From positions 3,162,001 to 3,226,000 of the forward strand of contig NZ_CP174607.1 in the NCBI RefSeq assembly GCF_045999315.1: DNA of 64,000 nucleotides. The letters run 5' to 3'. The position numbers were made by a program, and so were the translations under genes. This DNA comes from Peredibacter sp045999315. GTDB taxonomy: Bacteria > Bdellovibrionota > Bacteriovoracia > Bacteriovoracales > Bacteriovoracaceae. This document shows positions 8,657-16,488 of this stretch, in pieces. The notes beneath the pieces were generated by a model. The model saw nothing but the letters and a program-made list of their open reading frames with translations, searched no databases and was not told the DNA's origin. Numbering within the stretch: position 1 is the stretch's first letter; each line of letters opens with the position of its first letter.

Positions 8657-10236
8657 AGAAGATGCTGCATGAGGTGGCTTGGGACTTTGAGAAGCCAATA
8701 AAGGGCCTTTTTAAGCGGACTGATACTAAGGGCCTCGTCTTCACAAACTTCCATGTCACCATTTGAATCAAGCTTGTGGCTGTTCCCCATTCTTTCTTCA
8801 ATATTATTTCTCACGTCTTTTGTAAGTTCTTTACTGCCGCTACAGAAAACCGCCAGCTCTGAATTGTAATAACTAGAACGGTTGTCCATGTTGAATGAAC
8901 CGATCATGAAAGACTCATCACTAAAAACCGTCGTCTTCGAGTGAGTTCCCCAGGTCGAATTCTTTACTTTATCATCAATGAGTTTAGTCTCGTTATTGTA
9001 GTTGCCCTTATAAACATAGGCCTTGAAATCAGGATAGGTCGTATAGTTTGTCACGTGATCAGAGAACACTGTCACCACCGGCACGGCATCCGATGAAGCA
9101 AGACTGTTGGTCATGACAGTAATTTTGGTCCTCGTTTCTTTTAGGAATTGAGAAATTTTATCACTCACAGTATTGGCAAGAAAGTAAGGTGTATCAAAGA
9201 TCACTTCATCCTTCGCCTTCTGGTCCATCCATGACATGATTTCACGACGAAGGTGGCGATACTCTTGATCATAGTTACCACGTCTTAGTCGGGCGACAAA
9301 TCCCCCGGCCTCTTTATCAGTGGCGAAGGCAACTTCAGGACAATCACGTTTTTCATGAGAAAGGAACATCTGCTTTCCTTCCTCTTCCATAAATTTCAAA
9401 ATGCGATCATGTTCAGGGTCCGCATCAAGAAGCTTTGCGGCCTTTGCGAGTTTTGCTCTATAACGATCCCGATCAATTCTGTATTGGAAATCATTATCGG
9501 TGTAATCACTTTCTCTAGGTTCTCTCGGTGGGCCAGGCTCCTTAGTCATGTCCGAGTTCCAATACTTCTCGAAACTCTCGTCCATGGTCTTAACGATCTC
9601 TCCCTCAACCGTTACATCGCGATCAAGAAAATTGTATTTTTCTGAAAGATCAAAGTACTCATCAGCGATGTTCCGGCCACCGGTGATTGCCTCTTTTCCG
9701 TCTGTCACCATGAGCTTTCTGTGATTTCGTGACTGAAAAGTCGAAAGAGCAACTAATGGATAAGTGTTGTAGTACCGAACATCGATGCCCTTCTTCTTGA
9801 GTTCTTGGGCATAGAATTCATCCATCTTAAACACGCCAAAAAAGTTGTCCACCAGGAGACGAACTTTGACTCCTCGCTGGGCCGCGGCCGCGAGTTCTTT
9901 TAAGATAATTTTTCCGGCCTTATCATCATTAAAGATATAAGACTCGAGATCAATGCTCTTTTCCGCACGACGAATCATGTCTACACGAGCATACAGGGAG
10001 CCCATGCCAGAATTAATGATTCTCATTTGATGCTTTTCTGTGGAGTGTTTGCGATAAGGCGGAACATCCGGTGCCCGCATGGCCGAAATGGGAGCTTCTT
10101 CAGGAACTGTTGGTTGGGTAAGATCAACCGTGACGACTGGTGCTTGCTCTGGAAGTTCCACCACCTGGATGTCATTTTGCGCAAAAGCAGTAGATGCTAC
10201 TAGCGCCAATGTTAGTAGTGAAAGCGAAAACTTCAT
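8653..10236 (-). CDS. Exported phospholipase D-family protein (cardiolipin-synthase-like, YmdC type)
   Basis: 527 residues from the ATG at 10236 (GGGGAGGATC upstream). Signal peptide ~1-20 ending AFA. LESYIFNDDKAG and GVKVRLLVDNFFG precede the first HKD motif NHRKLMVTDGKEAITGGRN. The second is THSKTTVFSD followed by IGSFNMDNRSSYYNSE. The layout matches ClsC/YmdC-like synthases or exported PLDs acting on phospholipid head groups. In the second motif the aspartate falls one residue later than the usual HxKx4D. Overlaps the convergent PfpI gene by 4 bp. Candidate for attack on prey membranes or its own periplasmic lipid remodelling. Confidence 0.85.
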   Translation of the reverse strand: MKFSLSLLTLALVASTAFAQNDIQVVELPEQAPVVTVDLTQPTVPEEAPISAMRAPDVPPYRKHSTEKHQMRIINSGMGSLYARVDMIRRAEKSIDLESYIFNDDKAGKIILKELAAAAQRGVKVRLLVDNFFGVFKMDEFYAQELKKKGIDVRYYNTYPLVALSTFQSRNHRKLMVTDGKEAITGGRNIADEYFDLSEKYNFLDRDVTVEGEIVKTMDESFEKYWNSDMTKEPGPPREPRESDYTDNDFQYRIDRDRYRAKLAKAAKLLDADPEHDRILKFMEEEGKQMFLSHEKRDCPEVAFATDKEAGGFVARLRRGNYDQEYRHLRREIMSWMDQKAKDEVIFDTPYFLANTVSDKISQFLKETRTKITVMTNSLASSDAVPVVTVFSDHVTNYTTYPDFKAYVYKGNYNNETKLIDDKVKNSTWGTHSKTTVFSDESFMIGSFNMDNRSSYYNSELAVFCSGSKELTKDVRNNIEERMGNSHKLDSNGDMEVCEDEALSISPLKKALYWLLKVPSHLMQHLL

Positions 10237-10301
10237 CAGAGATCCTCCCCACATAAGTGTACCTTGAGTCAGGTATTTCTCTAGTGGGGAGAGTATTTTT
10301 C

Positions 10302-10721
10302 CTATTTCCGACTAATCAAATAGTCTACCGACCATTTTCCGCTACCGCGAATAGCGAACATAATAAAGACCGCCAGGTATAAGAAGGCCATCTCTTTTAC
10401 ATTGAAAGGATCCTTCATATGAACAATAAGGCCCGCCATGGCCATTGTGATTGAAAGAAAAAGGGCCGCCGGACGAGTCAGGAGTCCAAGAGCAAGAAGA
10501 ACCCCACCGGCAAATTCAGAAAGGGCAGCTAGCCACGCGAAGACGATCGGCATTGGTAGTCCCATGGACTCAATGCCACCAACTAGCATATCCGGAGGAG
10601 GAACTTTACCCAGACCATGAGAGAACGCCATTGTCAGACCAAAAAACACACGAGGAACAAACATTGATAATTCATGAACATTACACTTTTCAGGAACAGC
10701 TTTGAACAAAAGCGCTTTCAT
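10302..10721 (-). CDS. DoxX-family membrane protein
   Basis: 139 residues, four membrane helices. RVFFGLTMAFSHGLGKV, SEFAGGVLLALGLLTRPAA and a final GSGKWSVDYLI are typical of DoxX/DoxD-like proteins, small inner-membrane proteins linked in some bacteria to thiol/oxidative-stress handling. GGAG precedes the ATG. Appears monocistronic. Confidence 0.85.
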   Translation of the reverse strand: MKALLFKAVPEKCNVHELSMFVPRVFFGLTMAFSHGLGKVPPPDMLVGGIESMGLPMPIVFAWLAALSEFAGGVLLALGLLTRPAALFLSITMAMAGLIVHMKDPFNVKEMAFLYLAVFIMFAIRGSGKWSVDYLISRK

Positions 10722-10856
10722 CTTGATTCTCCATAAAAAAAGTTAACTCCTTCATCATCCTACCAAATTCTTTTCTAAGCAAGTCACTTAATTCGCGGTT
10801 GCACATGACGGGAAGTTATCGTCACGACAAAATGTCTTCAATCAAGGAGTAGTCAC

Positions 10857-11630
10857 ATGCAAGCTTTTAAACTTTTCCTTTCTCTGTTCTTGGTCATCAG
10901 TTGCACACCTACTCTTTATGCTCAAGAGGAAAACGGAAAAGTTGACCCTGAGGTAGTAAGCAGGATCGAGGAAATGGGGAAATACCTTCGAGGCCTGAAG
11001 CAATTCGAAGTTAAATCGAATTTTACTTTTGAGATCGTGACCGAAGACAATCAGAAGTTTGAATACCCCGGGGACCTTCACTACAAAGTCATGAATCCCA
11101 ACAAGCTCTATGCAGAACTTAAGTCCGATCATAAACATCGTAAGTATTATTATGATGGGACCTCCATGACCATCTATGATCCTAAGACCAAGTTCTATGG
11201 ACAGATCGCCGCACCGGACACCATTGCTGAATTAATGGAACAAATTGAAAATGAATACAAGATTGTCTTACCTCTGGAAGACCTATTTGATTGGGGAACG
11301 AGCAAGGCACCGACAAACAATATTAAGGTCGCCACCTACATAGGAGAGACCAAGTTTGGTGAAGTCGTCGTCGAACAATTTGCGATTCGCCAGGGAAATA
11401 TTGACTGGCAATTGTGGGTGACAAAAGGTGAAAGGCCCCTGCCTAAAAAACTGATCTACACCGCTAATGATGATCAAACTCGTCCTCAATTCGCGGCCGA
11501 ATTAAAGTGGAACGTAGACCCAAAATTAAAGCAAAAAGACTTTGAATTTAGGGCCCCCAAAGGTTCTTATAAAATCGAAATCAATCCCTCTGAGGAAGAC
11601 GTTGTTGCAAAACAAAAGGCGGTCCCATGA
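10857..11630 (+). CDS. Exported DUF2092 protein
   Basis: 257 residues. Signal peptide ~1-22 (ISCTPTLYA). Matches DUF2092: an opening helix, then lipoprotein-carrier-like beta strands (FEVKSNFTFEIV, LHYKVMNPNKLYAEL, YYYDGTSMTIYDPKTKFYGQ, then VEQFAIRQGNIDWQLWV and PKKLIYT). The fold resembles LolA-type half-barrels that hold lipids; function unproven. Overlaps the next gene by ATGA, a pairing common for this family. Confidence 0.8.
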   Translation: MQAFKLFLSLFLVISCTPTLYAQEENGKVDPEVVSRIEEMGKYLRGLKQFEVKSNFTFEIVTEDNQKFEYPGDLHYKVMNPNKLYAELKSDHKHRKYYYDGTSMTIYDPKTKFYGQIAAPDTIAELMEQIENEYKIVLPLEDLFDWGTSKAPTNNIKVATYIGETKFGEVVVEQFAIRQGNIDWQLWVTKGERPLPKKLIYTANDDQTRPQFAAELKWNVDPKLKQKDFEFRAPKGSYKIEINPSEEDVVAKQKAVP

Positions 11631-12025
11631 AATACCTTCTGATTGCTTTCACTAGTCTGGGACTTTTATCAAACGCATTTGCCTATCGAACCGTTTCGGC
11701 CGGCGGTATTCGCGCCCGAGGTGGCGCCCCCCTCAATGTGAATCGCAACCTCAATGTAAATGTGAACAGAAATGTGAACATCGTGGGTGGAGGCTGGCAC
11801 GGCTACTACCCTGCTTCTTATCATCCCATTGCCACCGCCGCAGCAGTAACAGGGGCGGCAGTTGTCACGGCCGCGGCGATTGGTTCGATTGTTCACTCCA
11901 TTCCTCCAACCTGTGTGAACACAGTTGTGAATGGTGTGACCTACAGTCAGTGTGGTTCAACCTGGTATCAACCACAGTATGTGGGAAGTAGTGTTCAATA
12001 CGTTGTGGTGAATCCTCCTAAATAA
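11627..12025 (+). CDS. Small exported protein with Asn/Val repeats, partner of DUF2092
   Basis: 132 residues, signal peptide ending AFA. Contains NVNRNLNVNVNRNVNIV (alternating Asn/Val, likely a beta strand), a GGGWHGYYP stretch, an alanine-rich hydrophobic segment and paired cysteines around the TCVNTVVNGVTYSQCG motif. No functional family recognised. Start overlaps the DUF2092 stop (ATGA), so the two are probably translated together. Confidence 0.75.
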   Translation: MKYLLIAFTSLGLLSNAFAYRTVSAGGIRARGGAPLNVNRNLNVNVNRNVNIVGGGWHGYYPASYHPIATAAAVTGAAVVTAAAIGSIVHSIPPTCVNTVVNGVTYSQCGSTWYQPQYVGSSVQYVVVNPPK

Positions 12026-12041
12026 TTAAGAACTGCTCTCT

Positions 12042-12093
12042 TTTACTGGTGTTGGGGCCAATAACTTTTTCCCTTAACACCAGTAAATTTTTT
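12042..12093 (+). terminator. Rho-independent terminator
   Basis: 12-bp stem TTTACTGGTGTT (12042-12053) / AACACCAGTAAA (12076-12087) followed by a T run. Ends the DUF2092 operon. Confidence 0.85.
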
Positions 12094-12173
12094 CCAAGTC
12101 TCGCGTCACATACTCTTAAACTTTCACTACTTAGAAAACCAAAACTTGGAACTCATTTTGCTGGTTCAGGGAC

Positions 12174-13058
12174 ATGAATAAAACATGCCCTAATCCATCC
12201 TGCGCATTTCCTCATTTTGTGATCCGTGACGGTCATTTTCGTCGTAAAGACGATTCAAAAGTGATCCAGCGATTTCGATGTAAAAACTGTGGAACTCGTT
12301 TTTCCAATGCCACTTTTTCGGAAGCTTATCGGCAAAAGAAAAGACGGGTTAACTTTCCGCTTTTGAAGCTTCTTGCCTCAGGAAACTCTTTAAGAAGATC
12401 TGCGCTTCTCTTGGGTATCCATCGAACAACGGTCGAGCGCAAATTATCTTTCTTGGGAAAAAAGTGTCGGCGACTCAATCAAGAGTCACTTCTAAAGTTG
12501 AAAGGTAGGATCCATAACATTCAAATTGATGATCTTATTACGAAAGAGAACTCGAAGCTCAAACCTTTGAGTGTTTCGATTTGTGTGGATGAAAATCGAC
12601 GGAGAATTTTAGCGGTAGAGGTCTCGCAGATTCCCGCCTTCGGACATCTTTCAAGGTTCGCACTGAAGAAGTACGGACAGAGAAAAGACGAACACTTTGA
12701 AGGACTCACGAGATTGTTTCAGACCATCACTCCGATCGTGTCATCGGAAGTCTTAGTGAAAAGTGATGAGCACCAGAGGTATCCGGGATTTGTTTCGGCT
12801 TATTTACCTAAAGCCAAGCATCTGACATTTAAAAGTGAGCGCGGATGTGTTGCCGGACAGGGAGAGCTTAAAAAGGTGCAGTTTGATCCGCTTTTCATCG
12901 TGAATCATACCTGTGCTCTTCTTCGTGCGAATGTTAATCGTCTTATTCGAAAAACCTGGTGCACGACCAAGGATCCGAAGCGTCTCAAAGATCACTTAGA
13001 TGTGTTTGTATACTTCTATAATGAAGTGCTGCTTAAGATGGCACTAACACCATTGTAG
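12174..13058 (+). CDS. Lone IS1/IS1595-like transposase
   Basis: 294 residues. A zinc ribbon (CPNPSC ... CKNCG) at 5-40, a helix-turn-helix at ~65-90 (SGNSLRRSALLLGIHRTTVERKL), then a DDE-like core: IDDL near 119, KSDEHQRY near 203, and NHTCALLRANVNRLIRKTWCTT near 245, as in IS1-type enzymes. I found no clear terminal inverted repeats or target duplication, and codon use resembles neighbours, so it is a decayed or long-resident element. A GTGTG/CACAC hairpin and an operator follow it. Confidence 0.65.
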   Translation: MNKTCPNPSCAFPHFVIRDGHFRRKDDSKVIQRFRCKNCGTRFSNATFSEAYRQKKRRVNFPLLKLLASGNSLRRSALLLGIHRTTVERKLSFLGKKCRRLNQESLLKLKGRIHNIQIDDLITKENSKLKPLSVSICVDENRRRILAVEVSQIPAFGHLSRFALKKYGQRKDEHFEGLTRLFQTITPIVSSEVLVKSDEHQRYPGFVSAYLPKAKHLTFKSERGCVAGQGELKKVQFDPLFIVNHTCALLRANVNRLIRKTWCTTKDPKRLKDHLDVFVYFYNEVLLKMALTPL

Positions 13059-13092
13059 TAGGGCAGTTTAAAATAATTACACACTTCGTGTG

Positions 13093-13109
13093 CGCTACAT
13101 TTTGTAGCA
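13093..13109. promoter_or_regulatory. Palindromic operator TGCTACA-N3-TGTAGCA type (copy C)
   Basis: cGCTACA-TTT-TGTAGCa; six-base arms GCTACA/TGTAGC are perfect. Its centre (13101) is about 66 bp before the predicted start of transcription at ~13167. Same motif as at 14346 and 14549. Confidence 0.7.
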
Positions 13110-13130
13110 ATAAAAAATCTTTTGATCTCC

Positions 13131-13160
13131 TTGAACTTTCGGAACTAAGGGCGGTATATA
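13131..13160 (+). promoter_or_regulatory. Sigma70-like promoter of the second DUF1566-like gene
   Basis: TTGAAC (13131-13136), 18-bp spacer, TATATA (13155-13160). The operator lies just upstream, in the position used by class I activators. Confidence 0.6.
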
Positions 13161-13194
13161 GGCCGTCCTTAAGAAAGTAATTGGAGTATCTCTC

Positions 13195-14289
13195 ATGAAA
13201 CAATACCTCTTAGTCGCGACAATGCTGGCCGGATTATTATTCTGCTTAAAAGTCATGGCCGCGGGTGAAAAAGGTAATGGCGGATACTCAATCGTTTGCA
13301 GAGACAGTAATTATCAAATCACTTCCGCAGAACTTCTCGACACCTATGAAGGTCGTCTACTTTTCAAGAAAAACTATGCGGTCGAACTTAATTCAGTAGA
13401 AGAACTGGTCAAGGTCGCTCAAGAGCGCGTTCGTAAGTATGTTCTTTTCGCTTCGAAATTAAATAAAGAGATTAATTTGATTGAGAAGAACCTTATCTTC
13501 ATTCCAGAAGGCCATGAACTTGAGTCTACCGATGATGCTTTTCCAGTGATTAAAAAGAAAGGTTGTGAGTTTGAACAACTTGCCAACTACACTGAGGCCG
13601 GCGAAGTTTTCGTTTCACAGGAAATCTACAACCATCTCGATAATGTTAATAAAGCGGCACTTATTCTTCACGAGGCCATCTATTCAATTCGCCGTAAGGC
13701 CCTGGGTGAAACCACTTCACAGAACACTCGTCGTTTAGTGTCTCAGCTTATGGCCACCAATCCAGATTGGTCGGTCATTGGAAAACATATCATGGAGTCC
13801 CTTCAGCAACCTAGTTACGCCAATCGACCTTGTGGTCTCTCGGGAACTCTTGAAGAGCGCATGGAGAATTGTTCGTATCAAGTGGCCCAGCGGTTCAATA
13901 TGGTTCTGGTGACAAGAACCGAAAAACTCAAAGAAGTTTGGTTGGATGTGAATAACAACATCCTTTGGAGTGATCGACTTCCCTCGAAGATGGGGCACGC
14001 CAGTGCTCAAATAGCTTGTAAGACGGCCACGGAAGAAATGGGTTACTTAGACGAGTTTAAGTGGCGCCTTCCTACTGGAACTGAATTTGAGATTTCCGGA
14101 GAATCGGTCCTAGGAGTTTTCCAGTTCCAGACTGGAGCAGAGGAAAGCAGCTGGTACTGGTCATCTACAGTCCGTGGTCGAAGCATCATGATCTTTAACA
14201 CTCAAGACGCCTCAACGACATATTCCCCGTTCATCAATAACCGCAATGGCTCAGTACGTTGCGTTTCGCCTGTGGAGTTAAATTTTTGA
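13195..14289 (+). CDS. Secreted DUF1566-like (Lcl C-terminal type) protein, copy 2
   Basis: 364 residues, full-length paralogue of the protein at 2141: same GEKGNGGYS motif after the signal peptide, ELESTDDAFPVIKKKGCEFEQL, ILHEAIYSIRRKA, LWSDRLPSKMG, WRLPTGTE, YWSSTV and final VRCV. The two differ most near the signal peptide and the loop before WSSTV. GGAGTATCTCTC precedes the ATG. Its promoter carries the palindromic operator. Two small RNA genes with the same operator follow. Function unknown; probably exported and disulphide-bonded. Confidence 0.82.
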   Translation: MKQYLLVATMLAGLLFCLKVMAAGEKGNGGYSIVCRDSNYQITSAELLDTYEGRLLFKKNYAVELNSVEELVKVAQERVRKYVLFASKLNKEINLIEKNLIFIPEGHELESTDDAFPVIKKKGCEFEQLANYTEAGEVFVSQEIYNHLDNVNKAALILHEAIYSIRRKALGETTSQNTRRLVSQLMATNPDWSVIGKHIMESLQQPSYANRPCGLSGTLEERMENCSYQVAQRFNMVLVTRTEKLKEVWLDVNNNILWSDRLPSKMGHASAQIACKTATEEMGYLDEFKWRLPTGTEFEISGESVLGVFQFQTGAEESSWYWSSTVRGRSIMIFNTQDASTTYSPFINNRNGSVRCVSPVELNF

Positions 14290-14333
14290 TAGAAACTTGA
14301 GTCCAATTCATTGGCCTCATATAACTCCTGCCC

Positions 14334-14362
14334 GTTGCAGACAAATGCTACAGAATGTAGCA
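14334..14362. promoter_or_regulatory. Operator upstream of small RNA A
   Basis: GTTGCA (14334-14339), six bases, then the perfect palindrome TGCTACA-GAA-TGTAGCA (14346-14362). Centre of the palindrome is about -66 from the predicted RNA start. Confidence 0.75.
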
Positions 14363-14385
14363 AAATTCTAAAGAGAACCATTTTC

Positions 14386-14414
14386 CTGACCCATAACTAG
14401 TAGTAATCTATAGT
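14386..14414 (+). promoter_or_regulatory. Predicted promoter of small RNA A
   Basis: CTGACC, 17-bp spacer, TATAGT; start of transcription expected at ~14420, the first base of the first hairpin. The weak -35 fits dependence on an activator. Confidence 0.5.
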
Positions 14415-14419
14415 TATCA

Positions 14420-14494
14420 GCGACATGAATGTGTGAGAGCTTCATATCGCCTGTTGGGTGAGCCCTGTGTGTGAGAGTACAGGGCTTTTTTTTT
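14420..14494 (+). ncRNA. Small RNA A: two hairpins with identical GTGTGAGAG loops
   Basis: Hairpin 1: GCGA-c-ATGAA stem (14420-14429) pairs with TTCAT-a-TCGC (14441-14450), presenting GTGTGAGAG (14431-14439). A conserved linker CTGTTGG follows. Hairpin 2: GCCCTGT (14462-14468) / ACAGGGC (14479-14485) with the loop GTGTGAGAGT and nine T, so it is also the terminator. Copy B has the same loops and linker on a different first stem. No matching Rfam family is known to me. Function inferred: loop-displaying RNA, either sequestering a protein or base-pairing with mRNAs. Confidence 0.75.
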
Positions 14495-14535
14495 GCCCAA
14501 AATCCAAATCCCCCACCATTCCTATAAAAAGTGCC

Positions 14536-14565
14536 TGTTGCAGAGAATTGCTACATTTTGTTGCA
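14536..14565. promoter_or_regulatory. Operator upstream of small RNA B
   Basis: TGTTGCA (14536-14542), six bases, then TGCTACA-TTT-TGTTGCA (14549-14565). Same three-half-site layout and spacing as before RNA A. Centre about -60 from the predicted start. Confidence 0.7.
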
Positions 14566-14616
14566 TTAGGGGCCAGAGTTTCATTCCATCAGGGGTCGTT
14601 CAGTGCTAATTTCCAG

Positions 14617-14697
14617 CCATCGAAGCAACTGTGTGAGAGTAGTTGTTTCGACTGTTGGTAAAAAGCCCTGTGTGTGAGAGTACAGGGCTTTTTTTTT
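14617..14697 (+). ncRNA. Small RNA B: two hairpins with identical GTGTGAGAG loops
   Basis: Hairpin 1: CGAAGCAACT (14621-14630) pairs with AGTTGTTTCG (14641-14650) over ten positions including one G-U, presenting GTGTGAGAGT. Linker CTGTTGG (14652-14658). Hairpin 2: GCCCTGT (14665-14671) / ACAGGGC (14682-14688) with loop GTGTGAGAGT and nine T, identical to copy A. Almost every pair of hairpin 1 differs from copy A while pairing and loop are kept. Predicted -10 is GCTAAT at 14605; the -35 is poor. Confidence 0.75.
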
Positions 14698-14714
14698 GCC
14701 TCTTTGGCCCCTTT

Positions 14715-16394
14715 TTATTCAAAATCACTCAAAAAATATTCCTGTTCACCCTTCTCGTTCTTTGCCACTTTCGCGGCCTCGGCTTTTCTGAGTTCCACGC
14801 GACGAATTTTTCCCGAGATGGTTTTAGGCAATTCCTGGAATTCAATTTTACGTATGCGCTTATAGGGAGGAAGAGCGTCTTTGGCGAACTTTAAAATTTT
14901 CTCGGCCACTTCACGGGAAGGTTTTATTCCAGGTTTCAAAGTGACATAGGCCTTGGCCACACTGGTTCTTAAGGGATCGGGACTAGGGACAATCGCCGCT
15001 TCAGCAATGGCGTCGTGTTCAATCAAAACACTCTCAAGTTCAAAAGGGCTAATGCGATAATCAGAACTCTTAAAGACATCGTCTCCTCGGCCAACAAAGA
15101 AAATGTAACCATCATCATCAATCATGGCCTCATCTCCGGTGCGATAAAATCCCTTTTGCATCACTGCTTGGGTCTTCTCATGATCATCAACATAACCACT
15201 CATAAGACTAATTGGTCGCTCATCAAGATGAATGGAAACTTCCCCTTCTCTAGAAACGTCATAGTTCGCATCTAAGAGTGAAATTTTGTAACCCGGAAGA
15301 GGTCGCCCCATACTGCCTGGTTTAATTTGTTGTCCGGGAGAATTTCCAATTTGTGCTGTCGTCTCAGATTGCCCATAGCCATCGCGGATCTGAAGTCCCC
15401 AAGAGTTTTCAACTTTCTCAATCACTTCCGGATTAAGAGGTTCTCCCGCACTTACAATTTCTCGGAGATCGTTTGGTTTTTCTCCCAGGTCTTCCAGAAT
15501 CATCATTCGCCATACAGTAGGAGGAGCACAGAGAGTATTCACTTTCGCTTCTTTTAAAAGCTTAATGGAATTTTGAGCATTGAAACGAGCATAATCATGC
15601 ACCAAGGTCGTGGCCCCTGCATTGAAAGGAGCAAAGAAACTACTCCAGGCATGTTTCGCCCAACCAGGAGAAGAGATATTTTGGTGAAGATCATTTTCCT
15701 GAATACCAATCCAATACATGGTTGAAAGATGTCCCACTGGATAACTCTGATGAGTGTGTTGAACGAGTTTTGCTTTCGAGGTCGTTCCCGAAGTAAAGTA
15801 CAGAAGCAAGGGATCCTGGGCCAGGGTCTTTACCGGTTGATACTTGGCCTCACTTGCATAAGCGTCTTCGTAGTTTCTCCAGTCTTTTTCTTTCGCTCCA
15901 AAAAGAACGCGAGTGAGCTCTGACATCTCTGGAACTTTCGATATAAGTGATGGTTCCGTGATTAAAAACTTCGCCCCACTGCGAGTTAAACGGTCTTGAA
16001 TTTCTTCTTTCGTCGCGAGAGTGGAAGTCGGCACAAGAATGGCGCCAATTTTAATGGAAGCAAGCATCAGTTCCCAAATCGGAACCACATTCGGAAGGAG
16101 AACAATAATCCGTGATCCTTGAGTCGCGCCTAAACTTTGTAGAAAGTTTGCCACCCGATCTGAGCGCTCACTTAGTTCTTTGTATGACAACTTGATATCT
16201 GAACCGTCTTCTTTTTTGATCCAAAGAGCGGTCTTGGAAACATTCTGAGCATAAACATCAAACCAGTCCCGGGCCCAATTAAAATCCTGAAACTCGGGCC
16301 ATCGAAACTCGGCCACACACTTCTGATAATCCAAACGATGCTTGAGAAGGAAGTCTCGGGCCTCTAGAAACTTTTTAGTATTGATTTTTGACAT
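14715..16394 (-). CDS. AMP-binding acyl-CoA synthetase (ACSM-like)
   Basis: 559 residues. ATP-binding loop YFTSGTTSKAK near residue 200; PGWAKHAWSSFFAPF, typical of medium-chain acyl-CoA synthetases (ACSM/benzoate-type); DGYGQSE core; GRGDDVFKSSDYRISPFELES hinge; KTISGKIRRVELR with the catalytic lysine near the C-terminus. Activates a carboxylate to an acyl-AMP and then acyl-CoA; chain length uncertain. Monocistronic, ending just past the small RNA B terminator. Confidence 0.87.
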   Translation of the reverse strand: MSKINTKKFLEARDFLLKHRLDYQKCVAEFRWPEFQDFNWARDWFDVYAQNVSKTALWIKKEDGSDIKLSYKELSERSDRVANFLQSLGATQGSRIIVLLPNVVPIWELMLASIKIGAILVPTSTLATKEEIQDRLTRSGAKFLITEPSLISKVPEMSELTRVLFGAKEKDWRNYEDAYASEAKYQPVKTLAQDPLLLYFTSGTTSKAKLVQHTHQSYPVGHLSTMYWIGIQENDLHQNISSPGWAKHAWSSFFAPFNAGATTLVHDYARFNAQNSIKLLKEAKVNTLCAPPTVWRMMILEDLGEKPNDLREIVSAGEPLNPEVIEKVENSWGLQIRDGYGQSETTAQIGNSPGQQIKPGSMGRPLPGYKISLLDANYDVSREGEVSIHLDERPISLMSGYVDDHEKTQAVMQKGFYRTGDEAMIDDDGYIFFVGRGDDVFKSSDYRISPFELESVLIEHDAIAEAAIVPSPDPLRTSVAKAYVTLKPGIKPSREVAEKILKFAKDALPPYKRIRKIEFQELPKTISGKIRRVELRKAEAAKVAKNEKGEQEYFLSDFE

Positions 16395-16488
16395 ATAAAC
16401 TCCTGAGAAAACATTAGGGAGAGTCTATAAGGTCCACAAGATGCGGGGTCCAATATTCTGTGCTACACTCTCCCACACGAGGTATTCA

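Larger units (their letters stand above)
14290..14714. other. 425-bp region without protein genes
   Basis: The only gene-free stretch over 300 bp. It holds two tandem units, each made of an operator, a promoter and a ~75-nt RNA ending in a terminator (detailed separately). No credible open reading frame. Confidence 0.85.

Noticed and set aside
12042..12093. 12-bp inverted repeat considered as a left terminal repeat of the IS1-like gene
   Set aside because: It has a T run and follows the DUF2092 operon; no matching copy lies downstream of the transposase.
16460..16466. TGCTACA half-site before the aminopeptidase P gene
   Set aside because: Single arm without a partner at the right spacing; likely chance.
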